From Burkholderiales bacterium (lineage in GTDB: Bacteria > Pseudomonadota > Gammaproteobacteria > Burkholderiales > Burkholderiaceae_C), in NCBI GenBank assembly GCA_016219375.1, contig JACRNC010000011.1, forward strand, positions 124,001 through 188,000: a DNA stretch of 64,000 nt. Reading direction: 5' to 3'. The translations under genes were made by a program, and so were the position numbers. This document shows positions 17,202 through 26,222 of the stretch, in pieces. Every line of letters begins with the position of its first letter. Position 1 is the stretch's first letter. The notes beneath the pieces are model-generated. The model saw only the letters and a program-made list of their open reading frames with translations. It was not told the origin of the DNA and ran no database searches.

Positions 17202-17736
17202 TCACCCCTTGGCGCCGGCCGGTTCCACGGCTGGATCGATGCGGCGCTTGCGGGCATCGCGGGTAGTGAGCGGCTGGGTTGCAAAGCTGCGCGCCATCGT
17301 CAGGTCCAGCACCTGGACCTCGCCGTGGCGGTAGGGCGGCGGCGTGCCGTCCCAGCGCAGCCACAGCGCGCTGGACCCCGTCTGCGCGGCATGCCGCAGC
17401 TTGGCCAGCGACCAAGCCTTGTAGGCGCGGTCGATTTCGATGGCCAGCGTAGAGCCGTCGTCAAAGCGGCCGAACACGTCGATGCGCCCCCTTCGCGGCC
17501 CGCGACGCGTCTGCCGAGTCAGCGGGATACCGTGCTCGCTGCCTCACCTGTGCGGCGCAGCTGCGCAGGCGTTGGACCATCTGCCGCGTCAACCAGAGCG
17601 TGCAAGCCCGCGTATCGGCCCACAGGCTGCCGAGCTCGCGTGCGAGCTGCAGCCCCTCATCGAGCAGCCGCGCAACGAACTGTTCGGCCAGTGTCGGGTG
17701 CCAGGCGAGCGGAGGGCCGTCAGTCATGGTCGGCAT
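17202..17736 (-). pseudogene. Frameshifted conserved protein, possible PD-(D/E)XK nuclease fold
   Basis: Two overlapping minus-strand frames join into one protein if one base is removed from the five-base C-run at 17487-17491 (G-run in the gene). The first part (start 17736 or 17727) reads about 83 residues to ...AAKG. The second frame then continues RIDVFGRFDDGSTLAIEIDRAYKAWSLAKL and ends at 17202. Both parts have coding-like composition. The ID...EID...K pattern is reminiscent of PD-(D/E)XK enzymes; that is a guess. The break could be a real mutation or a sequencing error in a homopolymer. The ATG lies 35 bases from the divergent 5'-nucleotidase. Confidence 0.65.
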
Positions 17737-17771
17737 GCTGCCATGCAGCGGCGCTGCGTATCATCCCCGCC

Positions 17772-18719
17772 ATGCCTGCTTCGCTGGACGGCCAGCTCGT
17801 CGTCGCCATCTCCTCGCGCGCGCTCTTCGACTTCGAGGAAGAGAACCGCGCCTTCGAATCCGAGGCCGATGACCGGGCCTACATGCAGCTGCAGCTGCAG
17901 CGCCTGGAGCAGCCGGCGCGGCCGGGCGTGGCTTTCTCGCTGGTGCAGAAGCTGCTCGCCTTCAACCTGGCCGGCGAGGCGCCGCGGGTGGAGGTGGTCA
18001 TCCTCTCGCGCAACGACCCGGTGTCCGGCATGCGGGTCTTCCGCTCGGCCGAGGCCTACGGCCTGCCCATCCAGCGCGGCATGTTCTCGCGCGGGCGGCC
18101 GCCCTGGCAGTACCTGCGGCCGCTGCGGGCCAACCTGTTCCTGTCGGCCAACGAGGCCGACGTGCGCTCGGCGCTCAGCGCTGGCGTGCCGGCTGCGCGC
18201 GTGCTGCCGCATGCGGCGCGGGCGGGCGACGCCTGGCCGCACGAGGTGCGTATCGCCTTCGACGGTGACGCGGTGCTGTTCTCCGACGAGGCCGAGCAGG
18301 TCTACCAGAGCCGCGGCCTGGATGCCTTCGTCGCCCACGAGCGCGAGCGTGCGGTCAGTCCGCTGCCCGCCGGCCCGTTCAAGCCGCTGCTGGCCGCGCT
18401 GCATCGCCTGCAGCAGGAAAGCTCGACGAACATGCGCATCCGCACCGCGCTGGTCACCGCGCGCAGCGCCCCGGCGCACGAGCGCGCCATCCGCACGCTG
18501 ATGGACTGGCAGGTGCAGGTCGATGAGGCGATGTTCCTGGGCGGCCTGCCCAAGGGCGAGTTCCTGCGCGAGTTCCAGCCCGATTTCTTCTTCGACGACC
18601 AGACCGGCCACTGCGAAGGCGCCGCCCCGCATGTGCCGGCCGGGCATGTGGCCGCCGGCGTGGTCAACGCCGACCCGCTGGCCGCGGTGCAGCGCGCGGC
18701 GTCGATCCCGCCGGCCTGA
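17772..18719 (+). CDS. 5'-nucleotidase (PF06189 family)
   Basis: A 315-residue cytosolic 5'-nucleotidase of the HAD-like family related to eukaryotic NT5C1; it would dephosphorylate nucleoside monophosphates. Landmarks are LVVAISSRALFDFEEENRAFE at the N-terminus, VEVVILSRNDPVSGMRVFRSAEAYGLPIQRGMF, ANLFLSANEADVRSAL, EVRIAFDGDAVLFSDEAE (the DGDAVLFSD nucleotidase signature) and DFFFDDQTGHCE near the end. The start at 17772 fits the family; the frame is open upstream as a shadow of the damaged gene. Confidence 0.88.
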   Translation: MPASLDGQLVVAISSRALFDFEEENRAFESEADDRAYMQLQLQRLEQPARPGVAFSLVQKLLAFNLAGEAPRVEVVILSRNDPVSGMRVFRSAEAYGLPIQRGMFSRGRPPWQYLRPLRANLFLSANEADVRSALSAGVPAARVLPHAARAGDAWPHEVRIAFDGDAVLFSDEAEQVYQSRGLDAFVAHERERAVSPLPAGPFKPLLAALHRLQQESSTNMRIRTALVTARSAPAHERAIRTLMDWQVQVDEAMFLGGLPKGEFLREFQPDFFFDDQTGHCEGAAPHVPAGHVAAGVVNADPLAAVQRAASIPPA

Positions 18720-18740
18720 GCGCGGATCGCGCGGCGCCGC

Positions 18741-19337
18741 TCAATCGTCCTTCTTGCGCCGCATCTCGCTGAGGAACAGCTCGCGGATGTTGACCTCGCG
18801 CGGGCCGGGGATGAGCTCGCCGCTCTCCCCGGCGGCCAGGGTGCCGGGGCGGCGCACCGCCAGGTAGAAGCCGCAGAAGCCCGACTGCACCATCATCTTG
18901 GTGGCGTGCTTGAAGCCCATCACGTGCTGGAACTTGAAGCACGGATGGCGCGGCTCGCTCACCGCCAGGTCGCAGTCGGGGAAGCGCAGCACGTCGCCGA
19001 TCCACACCTGGCCTTCGAGCAGGCCCTCGATGGTCAGGTTCTCGCCCAGCATGCCGTGGGGCAACGGATCCCCCCAGCCGGCGGCCTGGGCCTGGGCGCG
19101 CACGGTCTGCCAGAAGGCGTAGTGCTCGATCGGGTAGGCATAGACCGCCTTGGACAGCCCGCCGTGCACGGTCAGGTCGGCCTGCTCGTCGCCCGCCAGG
19201 CCCAGCGGCTGGACCGCGATGCGGCGGGGGTCGTCCAGCGTGCTGGCCGCGCGCTTGCCGATGGCCGTCAGTACACGCTTGCCGTTGATGTCGAGCGGCG
19301 TGGCAGCGGCGGTGTTGATGCTCAGGATGCGGGGCAT
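18741..19337 (-). CDS. MOSC domain protein (YiiM-like)
   Basis: A 198-residue MOSC-fold protein related to E. coli YiiM. The visible MOSC features are GDEQADLTVHGGLSKAVYAYPIEHY, GMLGENLTIEGL, IGDVLRFPDCDLAVSEPRHPCFKF (the conserved Cys of MOSC domains) and GFYLAVRRPGTLAAGE. The family handles molybdenum cofactor-linked sulfur or N-hydroxylated substrates; specificity is not readable here. The ATG at 19337 is preferred over one at 19385, which falls in a TTGCACTAT promoter-like stretch. It converges on the 5'-nucleotidase and precedes a tungstate-type binding protein on the same strand. Confidence 0.85.
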   Translation of the reverse strand: MPRILSINTAAATPLDINGKRVLTAIGKRAASTLDDPRRIAVQPLGLAGDEQADLTVHGGLSKAVYAYPIEHYAFWQTVRAQAQAAGWGDPLPHGMLGENLTIEGLLEGQVWIGDVLRFPDCDLAVSEPRHPCFKFQHVMGFKHATKMMVQSGFCGFYLAVRRPGTLAAGESGELIPGPREVNIRELFLSEMRRKKDD

Positions 19338-19500
19338 GGCGGGCAGCTCGTCGGCAGTGCGGAGGAAGCCGCCACCATAGTGCAAAGCGCCGCGCCGGGG
19401 GATGCGTCATCCGGCGCAGATCGCATGGGACCGCGGGTGCTGTGCCCGGCCCCCGGGCGGCTCACGGCTACCGGCTCGATCTGCCGGCCGCGGCCCTTGC

Positions 19501-20376
19501 TCAGCCCGGCGGCAGCCGCCAGCCGCCGCCCGCGGCGGCCACCACGCGCCGGCCCATCGGCCCGGCCAGCCAGGCGACGAAGAGCTTGCCCGCCGGATGG
19601 TTGACGCGGAAGGACCGCGCCACGCTGTAGACCGTGGCCAGCTGCGGGTCGGCGTCGATCCACACCTTCAGCGGCAGCTTGCCGGCGCGTGCCCAGACCG
19701 CCTGCTCGACCAGCGTGTAGGCGCCGCCCACCGGCCACTGGCCGGCAAGCCTGAGCGTCTCCGCCGGGCCGGGCGGCGCGGTGCGGCGCCAGGGCGCTTG
19801 GGCGCGCGCGCCCAGCGGCTGCCACAGCCGGGCCTCCAGCGCCTGCAGGCCGCTGGCCTCGCCGTGGGCGACGTAGCCGGTGGCGCCCGGCTGGCCGGTC
19901 TGCACCGCCCACTGGCTGAGCGCGCCCTCCTGGGCGATCTTCACCAGCGCCTCGGCTGCGGCGGCCAGGCCCTTGATGCCGGCCGGATCCTTGGGCGGGC
20001 CGACCAGCAGCGCGCGCGATGCGGCCACCGCCCGCCGGTCGTGGATCAGGCCCTGGCGCTCCAGCGCGGCCTCCTGCTGCGGCACGCTGGTGATGGCGGC
20101 GTCCAGCTCGCCGGCTTCCAGCAGGCGCAGCAGGTCCTGGCCGGGGCCCGGACGCAGGTCCAGCGCCAGGCCCAGGTCCTTGCGCGCGGCGGCCTGCCAG
20201 CGTGCGGCCAGGCCGCTCAGGGCCAGCGCGCCTTCCACGCCCAGGCGCAGCGGGCCGTCGCCGGCGCGTGCCGCGCCCTTTGCGGCCGGCTGGGCGCGAG
20301 CATCAGTGCGGGCCAGCGCCCAGGCGGGCGCTGCGGCAAGGGTGGCCAGGCGGCCCAGGCAGGAGCGTCGCTTCAT
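19501..20376 (-). CDS. TupA/PstS-like periplasmic substrate-binding protein
   Basis: A 291-residue exported binding protein. The N-terminus MKRRSCLGRLATLAAAPAWALA is a signal peptide. The mature part has the layout of TupA-type tungstate/oxyanion binders: a first lobe (LRLGVEGALALSGLAARWQ), a Gly-rich ligand turn (PGPGQDLLRLLEAGELDAAITSVPQQEAALERQGL) and the segment RALLVGPPKDPAGIKG. No ABC permease or ATPase adjoins it, so it is an orphan here. Its neighbour is a MOSC protein, which hints at an oxyanion (tungstate or molybdate) link. The start at 20376 gives a normal signal peptide; the open frame extends further upstream. Confidence 0.7.
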   Translation of the reverse strand: MKRRSCLGRLATLAAAPAWALARTDARAQPAAKGAARAGDGPLRLGVEGALALSGLAARWQAAARKDLGLALDLRPGPGQDLLRLLEAGELDAAITSVPQQEAALERQGLIHDRRAVAASRALLVGPPKDPAGIKGLAAAAEALVKIAQEGALSQWAVQTGQPGATGYVAHGEASGLQALEARLWQPLGARAQAPWRRTAPPGPAETLRLAGQWPVGGAYTLVEQAVWARAGKLPLKVWIDADPQLATVYSVARSFRVNHPAGKLFVAWLAGPMGRRVVAAAGGGWRLPPG

Positions 20377-20450
20377 CGGTGGCGAGTCGTGGAAGTCGTG
20401 GCGTGGAGCTCGGGAAAGACCGGCAAGCGGCGCGGCACGCCGGCCGGCCG

Positions 20451-20489
20451 CAGGAGCCGCAGGAGCCGCAGGAGCCGCAGTCTGCCGGC
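20451..20489 (+). repeat. Tandem array, 9-bp unit CAGGAGCCG
   Basis: Four perfect copies plus a partial fifth copy in the divergent region upstream of pckG. Copy number could vary between strains. Confidence 0.8.
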
Positions 20490-20524
20490 CCGATCGGCGG
20501 CGCACATGCCGGGCCGCATCGTTC

Positions 20525-20540
20525 CGTGACGCAGATCACG
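20525..20540 (+). promoter_or_regulatory. Crp/FNR-family operator candidate upstream of pckG
   Basis: CGTGA-N6-TCACG is a perfect inverted repeat with the five-base arms and six-base spacer of Crp-type sites (TGTGA-N6-TCACA). It lies between the divergent binding-protein gene and pckG, a gluconeogenic gene often under carbon-source control. Which promoter it serves is not clear. Confidence 0.5.
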
Positions 20541-20782
20541 CTTCGGCATGGCGTTTGCGTGATTGCTGCACGGCTTGCCCGGGCCGCTGCCGTCGCCCCC
20601 GGTTCCGGGCATGGTGGCCGGGCAGGTCGGGAAACCCGGTGGACTAAAATGGAAACTTTCCCTTCGGCGGCCTGATCCAGGCAACGATGCCCCGGCAGCG
20701 GCGTCCCGAGAGGGCACGGCGGCGACATGCACGAGCCGCAGGTGCCCTGTCGAGACCCTGTTTATCACCATCGGAGCTCTAC

Positions 20783-22651
20783 ATGAACCAACCGAAGATG
20801 GAAGGCGTCGCCCTGAACGCGCCGGCCTACGTCAAGAACGCCAAGCTGCTGGCCTGGGTGGCGGAGATCGCCGCGCTGACCCAGCCCAAGGACATCGTCT
20901 GGTGCGACGGCAGCACCGAGGAGTACGACCGGCTGTGCAACCAGCTGGTGGCCGCCGGCTCCTTCAAGAAGCTCAACCCCGAGCTGCGCCCCAACTCCTA
21001 CCTGGCCTGGACGCACCCGTCCGACGTGGCCCGCGTGGAAGACCGCACCTTCATCTGCTCGGCCCGCAAGGAAGACGCCGGCCCCACCAACAACTGGTGC
21101 GACCCGGCCGAGATGCGCGCCAAGCTGCAGACCGGCGAGCAGGCCCTGTTCAAGGGCAGCATGAAGGGCCGCACGATGTACGTGGTGCCCTTCAGCATGG
21201 GCCCGCTGGGCTCGGACATCGCGCACATCGGCGTGGAGCTCTCCGACAGCCCCTACGTGGCCGTCAACATGAAGCTCATGACCCGCATGGGCAAGGGCGT
21301 GATCGACGTGCTGGGCACCGATGGCGAGTTCGTCCCCTGCGTGCACACCGTCGGCGCGCCGCTGGCCGAGGGCCAGAAGGATTCCGCCTGGCCGTGCAAC
21401 CCGGACACCAAGTACATCGTCCACTACCCCGAGACCCGCGAGATCTGGTCCTACGGCTCGGGCTACGGCGGCAATGCGCTGCTGGGCAAGAAGTGCTTCG
21501 CGCTGCGCATCGCCTCCACGATGGGCCGTGACCAGGGCTGGCTGGCCGAGCACATGCTGCTGCTGGGCGTGACCAACCCGCAGGGCCAGAAGTACCACAT
21601 CGCCGCCGCCTTCCCCAGCGCCTGCGGCAAGACCAACTTCTCCATGCTGATCCCGCCCGAGGGCTACCAGGGCTGGAAGGTCACGACCATCGGCGACGAC
21701 ATCGCCTGGATCAAGCCCGGCCAGGACGGGCGCCTGTACGCCATCAACCCCGAGGCCGGCTACTTCGGCGTCGCCCCGGGCACGAACGAGCACACCAACT
21801 TCAACTGCATGAAGTCGCTCGACCGTGACGTGATCTTCACCAACGTCGCGCTCACCGACGATGGCGACGTGTGGTGGGAAGGCATGACCGACACGCCGCC
21901 CGCGCACCTGATCGACTGGCAGGGCAACGACTGGACGCCTCAGATCGCCAAGGAAAAGGGCACCAAGGCCGCGCACCCCAACGCCCGCTTCACCGTGGCC
22001 GCCACCAACAACCCGGCGCTGGATGCCGAGTGGGACAACCCGGCGGGCGTGGCCATCGATGCCTTCATCTTCGGCGGCCGCCGCTCCACCACCGTGCCGC
22101 TGGTGACCGAGGCCCGCGACTGGACCGAAGGCGTCTACATGGCCGCCACCATGGGTTCGGATACCACGGCCGCCGCCTTCGGCGCGCAGGGCGTGGTGCG
22201 CCGCGACCCGTTCGCCATGCTGCCCTTCATGGGCTACAACATGGCGGACTACTTCCAGCACTGGCTGAACCTGGGCGCCAAGCTGCAGGGCCAGGGCGCC
22301 AAGCTGCCCAAGATCTTCTGCGTCAACTGGTTCCGCAAGGGCGCCGACGGCAAGTTCGTCTGGCCGGGCTACAGCGAGAACATGCGCGTGCTGGAGTGGA
22401 TGCTCGGCCGCCTGCAGGGCACGGCCGGCGGCGTGGAGAACGTCTTCGGCGTCAGCCCGCGCTATGAAGACCTCAACTGGTCCGGCCTGAACTTCTCCAA
22501 GGAGCAGTTCCAGAGCGTCATCGGCATCGACACGGCCGCCTGGCAGCAGGAGCTCAAGCTGCACGACGAGCTGTTCCAGCAACTGGCCTACCACCTGCCG
22601 GCCGAGCTGCCGGCGACCAAGGCCAGGATCGAGCAGCGCCTGGCCGCCTGA
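20783..22651 (+). CDS. pckG: Phosphoenolpyruvate carboxykinase (GTP)
   Basis: A 622-residue GTP-dependent PEPCK converting oxaloacetate to PEP in gluconeogenesis. The PEPCK-specific phosphate loop [12 protein letters not shown] starts at residue 277. Other landmarks are the N-terminal [19 protein letters not shown], the metal-site region [21 protein letters not shown], the [18 protein letters not shown] region and the lid-proximal [15 protein letters not shown]-type segment ([15 protein letters not shown]). The start has GGAG about ten bases upstream and standard length. A Crp-type palindrome lies about 240 bases upstream. A stem-loop terminator follows. Confidence 0.98.
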   Translation: MNQPKMEGVALNAPAYVKNAKLLAWVAEIAALTQPKDIVWCDGSTEEYDRLCNQLVAAGSFKKLNPELRPNSYLAWTHPSDVARVEDRTFICSARKEDAGPTNNWCDPAEMRAKLQTGEQALFKGSMKGRTMYVVPFSMGPLGSDIAHIGVELSDSPYVAVNMKLMTRMGKGVIDVLGTDGEFVPCVHTVGAPLAEGQKDSAWPCNPDTKYIVHYPETREIWSYGSGYGGNALLGKKCFALRIASTMGRDQGWLAEHMLLLGVTNPQGQKYHIAAAFPSACGKTNFSMLIPPEGYQGWKVTTIGDDIAWIKPGQDGRLYAINPEAGYFGVAPGTNEHTNFNCMKSLDRDVIFTNVALTDDGDVWWEGMTDTPPAHLIDWQGNDWTPQIAKEKGTKAAHPNARFTVAATNNPALDAEWDNPAGVAIDAFIFGGRRSTTVPLVTEARDWTEGVYMAATMGSDTTAAAFGAQGVVRRDPFAMLPFMGYNMADYFQHWLNLGAKLQGQGAKLPKIFCVNWFRKGADGKFVWPGYSENMRVLEWMLGRLQGTAGGVENVFGVSPRYEDLNWSGLNFSKEQFQSVIGIDTAAWQQELKLHDELFQQLAYHLPAELPATKARIEQRLAA

Positions 22652-22710
22652 CCGGACCCGGGGCCGCGCAGCGCCTGCCCACGGCGCTGCCCGCCCCGGC
22701 TGTCGCACCG

Positions 22711-22740
22711 AACGCCCGCCCCTGTGGCGGGCGTTTGCGT
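22711..22740 (+). terminator. Intrinsic terminator after pckG
   Basis: AACGCCCGCC (22711-22720) pairs perfectly with GGCGGGCGTT (22726-22735) around a 5-base loop, followed by a mixed T-rich tail (TGCGTTTC). Confidence 0.8.
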
Positions 22741-22920
22741 TTCTGGATCAGCCGGAGCCGGGCTGACGGCGCTGTCAGCCCCGCCTTGGCCGGATGCGCC
22801 AACCACGGGCTGGCCCGCCTCAATTTCGCTGCCTGCGTGCCGTTAAGCGGAACACAGGCGTCGCAGGCATGGCGGCCGGCCGGGTGCGCCCGGCCCGGCA
22901 TGGGCCGTCGGCTGCTGGCT

Positions 22921-22956
22921 GAGGCTGAGGCTGAGGCTGAGGCTGAGGCTGAGGCT
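22921..22956 (+). repeat. Simple sequence repeat (GAGGCT)6
   Basis: Six perfect hexamers, 55 bases upstream of the ATG of the first GGDEF gene, in the likely promoter or 5' leader. Slippage would change promoter or leader spacing without affecting any frame; phase variation is possible but unproven. Confidence 0.85.
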
Positions 22957-23011
22957 GTGGCCGTCGTCATGGCCGGTGGCGGCGCCTGTGCGAGGAGGCT
23001 GCAGGAGCGAC

Positions 23012-24163
23012 ATGACGGTTCTTTCCAGCACGGCGGGCGGCGCAGCGTCGGGCCTGGGCGAGCTGCCCGGGGGCTGGCGCGCGGCGCTGATGGGTCGCGA
23101 CCGCGACCAGCGGCGGGCGATCAAGCGCCTGGGGCTGGCCGTGCCGACCTATCTGGTGGCCCATGCGCTGCAGGCGCTGGCCGTGCAGGCCGGGCTGATG
23201 GGCCCGCACGAGTTCCTGCTGCTGGCCGGCTACAGCGGCGCCGGCCTGCTGGTTTTCTATGCGGCGCTGCGCAGCGGCTGGTCGCTGCGGCGCAAGGACC
23301 CGTCGCTGACCTTCGCCCAAGTGCTGTTCGGCATCAGCGCCGTCGTGCTGGCCTATGGCCTGGCGCCCAACACGCGCAGCGCGGCGCTGCTGCTGCTGTG
23401 CCTGGCGCTGGTCTTCGACATGCAGCGGCTGGAGCCGCGGCAGATCGCGGCGGCGGCCTTCGGCGCGCTGGCCATGCTGGCCGGCACGCTGGCGGCGATG
23501 TATGCGGGCTGGTGGTCCGACGGCGCCGACCTGCGAGCCGAGACGCTCAACATCGGCATGGCCGCCGTGCTGCTGCCCATCCTGTCGGCGGTGGGGGCAC
23601 AGGTGCGCCGCGTCCGGCTGCGCCAGGTGGCGCAGAAGGCCGAGCTGGCGCGCACGCTGGAGCAGCTGCACGAGCTGTCCACCCGCGACGGCCTGACCGG
23701 CCTGTGGAACCGCCGCCGCGCGCTGGACCTGCTGGACGAGGAGCTGCTGCGCATCCGCCGCACTGGGCGCGGGCTGTGCGTGGCGCTGCTCGACCTGGAC
23801 TGGTTCAAGCACATCAACGACCGTCATGGCCACGCCGTGGGCGACGCGGTGCTGCGCGAGGTGGCGCAGATCGGGCGCGAGACGCTGCGTGCCACTGACG
23901 CGCTGGCGCGCTGGGGCGGCGAGGAGTTCCTGCTGCTGATGCCCGAGACGGGCACCGAGCAGGCGATGGTGGCGCTCAGCCGGCTGCGCAGCCGCATCCA
24001 GGCGCATGACTGGGCGCAGCATGCGGCCGAGCTGCAGGTCAGCTTCTCGGCCGGGCTGACCGACTGGCGGCCCGGCGACGCCGCCGCCGCGCTGCTGGAG
24101 CGCGCCGACCATGCGCTCTACCAGGCCAAGGGCGCCGGCCGCGACCGGGCCTACACCGCATGA
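23012..24163 (+). CDS. Membrane diguanylate cyclase (GGDEF)
   Basis: A 383-residue protein with about six N-terminal membrane helices (about residues 35-190) forming an unassigned sensor. A short coiled stretch (VRLRQVAQKAELARTLEQLHEL) links to a GGDEF domain (about 215-383). The active site is GGEEF at residues 302-306 and an inhibitory I-site RxxD (RATD) lies five residues upstream, so cyclase activity with product inhibition is expected. GGAG lies about eight bases before the ATG. The stop overlaps the start of a paralogue (ATGA), indicating a tandem duplicate operon. Input signal unknown. Confidence 0.92.
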   Translation: MTVLSSTAGGAASGLGELPGGWRAALMGRDRDQRRAIKRLGLAVPTYLVAHALQALAVQAGLMGPHEFLLLAGYSGAGLLVFYAALRSGWSLRRKDPSLTFAQVLFGISAVVLAYGLAPNTRSAALLLLCLALVFDMQRLEPRQIAAAAFGALAMLAGTLAAMYAGWWSDGADLRAETLNIGMAAVLLPILSAVGAQVRRVRLRQVAQKAELARTLEQLHELSTRDGLTGLWNRRRALDLLDEELLRIRRTGRGLCVALLDLDWFKHINDRHGHAVGDAVLREVAQIGRETLRATDALARWGGEEFLLLMPETGTEQAMVALSRLRSRIQAHDWAQHAAELQVSFSAGLTDWRPGDAAAALLERADHALYQAKGAGRDRAYTA

Positions 24164-25476
24164 GCACGCGCACCTTGACCGACGCCGAGCCCGTCGCGCC
24201 GCCGACCGCCGCGGCCGTTGTGCCACCGACCACCACGCCCGTTGCGCCGCCGTCATCGCCGCAACAGCAAGACCAACAGCAAGACCAACAGCAGGCAGCC
24301 GCCGGAGACGAGCGCAGGCGCCGCCGCCGCGGGCCGTGGGCCTGGCTCGCCGATGCGGTGCTCTCCACCCATCCGCGCATCCGCCCGCGGGCGGGCATGT
24401 CGCTGCTGGTGTCGCTGCTCTACCTGTGCTGGAGCGCGGCCGAGGCCTATTGCGCCGCGGTCGGGCTGATGGATGCGCAGGCGGCGCGGCTGATGATCGC
24501 CGTCAACGCCGTGGGCGCGGTGGCCTTCTGGCCCTTCATCCGCAGCGGCTAGAGCTTGCGGGCCGCGGATGCCAGCCTGGTCGTGCCGCAGATGGTCTAT
24601 GCCGTGGCCGCCACCGTGCTGGGCTATGCCCTGGTGCCGGTGCTGCGCGGGCCGCTGCTGCAGCTGCTGTGCCTGGTGCCGCTCTACGCCATGCTCAACC
24701 TGCATCCGCGCCAGTCGGCCTGGATGGGGGGCTGGATGGTCGCCCTGCTGCTGCTCATGCTGGCGGTGATGACGGCGCTGGGGCGGCCGGATTTCGTGCC
24801 GCGTGCCGAGGCGCTGCGCATTGCGCTGGCCGGCTTCGTCATCGGCGCGCTCACGCTCAACGCCATGCACTTCGGCCGCGTGCGGCTGCAGCTCAAGGCC
24901 CAGCGCGCCGAGCTGACCGAGGCCGTGGGCCGGGTGCAGGACCTGGTCATCCACGACCCGCTGACCGGGCTGCTCAACCGCCAGCGCATGCAGGCGCTGC
25001 TGCAGGAAGAGGCCACGCGCCAGGACCGCAGCGGCCAGCCGCTGACGGTGGCGCTGATCGACCTGGACTTCTTCAAGCGCATCAACGACACCCAAGGCCA
25101 TGCGGCCGGCGACGCGGTGCTGTGCGGCTTTGCCGACCTGGCCCGCGCGCGGCTGCGCGAGACCGATGCCGTGGCCCGCTGGGGTGGCGAGGAGTTCCTG
25201 GTGCTGCTGCGCGAGACCGACATCCAGGCTCCCGCGCTGACCGCGCTGGATCGGCTGCGCGAGCAGCTGCGCGAGCGCGCCCTGGTGCCCGGTGCGCCGC
25301 AGTGGCGGCTGGATTTCTCCGCCGGCGTGGCCGCGCGCCGGCCGGGCGAGAGCCTGAGCGCGCTGCTGGAGCGTGCCGACCGGGCGCTCTATGCCGCCAA
25401 GGCCGCCGGCCGCGGCTGCACCGTCTTCAGCGGCAGTGGCGCGGACGAGCCGCCGGTCAGAAGCTGCGCGCGATGA
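24160..25476 (+). pseudogene. Second membrane diguanylate cyclase with in-frame amber codon
   Basis: This paralogue of the preceding gene spans 439 codons in one frame but has TAG at codon 131 (24550-24552). The first GGDEF protein has Trp (TGG, codon 90) at the same place in the shared RSG-W-SLR context, so a single G-to-A change explains the stop. Upstream of the stop lie a Gln/Asp repeat (QQQDQQQDQQQ) and two membrane helices. Downstream are further helices and an intact GGDEF domain with RETD I-site and GGEEF (codons 342-346). The downstream part could restart at a TTG (24556), or be read through by an amber suppressor; otherwise it is dead. Its end overlaps the convergent SDR gene by 20 bases. 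Confidence 0.88.
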
Positions 25477-26221
25477 AGCCCAGCGGCGCATGCCGCATGA
25501 CGAAGCCGATCAGCCGCCACGGCCAGGCCGGCACGCAGGCCTGGGCCGGCTCGCGCTCGATGGCCGCCACCATCGCGCGGCAGCCGGTGTCGGTGTCGAC
25601 CATGAAGGGCGTCTTCTTGGAGCTGCTGCTGAGCTCGGTCTCGATGAAGCCCGGGTGCAGCGTGGTGACGACAATGGGCAGGCGGCGCTTGATCATCTCG
25701 GCGCGCAGGCCCTCGGCCAGGGCGGTCAGGCCGGCCTTGGTCGCGGCATAGGTGGTCACGTTGCCGGGCAGGCCGCGCATGGCACTCATGGAGGACACGG
25801 CCACCAGATGCCCGCGCTTCTGGGCGCGGAAGATCTCCATCGCCGCTTCCACCTGCGCCACGGCCGCGACGAAGTTGGTCTCGGCCGTCAGCTTGTTGGC
25901 CTTGAGGAAGTAGCCGGTGCCCAGCGGCTGGCCCTTGCCCAGGCCGGCGTTGACGATGATGCGGTCCAGCCCGCCCAGCTCCTGGGCGAAGGCGTGGAAG
26001 ACGGCGAAGACCTGCTCGTGGTCGTTGACGTCCAGCGCCTTGACGCTGATGCGGATGCCCGGGTGGCGCTGCAGCAGCTCGGCCTTGAGCGCCTCCAGCC
26101 GCTCGACGCGGCGGGCGCACAGCGCCAGGTCGCGGCCCTTGGCGGCAAAGAGGCGGGCCATGCCCTCGCCCAGTCCGGAGCTGGCGCCGGTGATGAGGAT
26201 GGTCTTGCGGGTGGTGGCCAT
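25457..26221 (-). CDS. SDR-family short-chain dehydrogenase/reductase
   Basis: A 254-residue classical SDR. It has the NAD(P)-binding TGASSGLGEGMA motif near residue 11, an LDVNDHEQ adenine-site segment, NAGLGKG, SSMSAMRG and the catalytic YxxxK as YAATKAG. The substrate is unknown. It is last in a minus-strand series and starts one base after the stop of the alpha/beta hydrolase, so the two are probably translationally coupled. In the ACAD-kinase cluster it may act on a hydroxy or keto acyl intermediate, which is inference. Confidence 0.9.
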   Translation of the reverse strand: MATTRKTILITGASSGLGEGMARLFAAKGRDLALCARRVERLEALKAELLQRHPGIRISVKALDVNDHEQVFAVFHAFAQELGGLDRIIVNAGLGKGQPLGTGYFLKANKLTAETNFVAAVAQVEAAMEIFRAQKRGHLVAVSSMSAMRGLPGNVTTYAATKAGLTALAEGLRAEMIKRRLPIVVTTLHPGFIETELSSSSKKTPFMVDTDTGCRAMVAAIEREPAQACVPAWPWRLIGFVMRHAPLGFIARSF

Positions 26222-26222
26222 G

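Larger units (their letters stand above)
20377..20782. other. Divergent control region between binding protein and pckG
   Basis: This 406-base gap holds a 9-bp tandem array (20451-20489), a symmetric Crp-type site (20525-20540) and a TAAAAT -10-like element at 20645-20650 towards pckG. No protein gene is convincing. Confidence 0.6.
22652..23011. other. Gap between pckG and first GGDEF gene
   Basis: Holds the pckG terminator and a hexanucleotide repeat (22921-22956) just upstream of the GGDEF start. The remainder has no supported gene. Confidence 0.6.
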
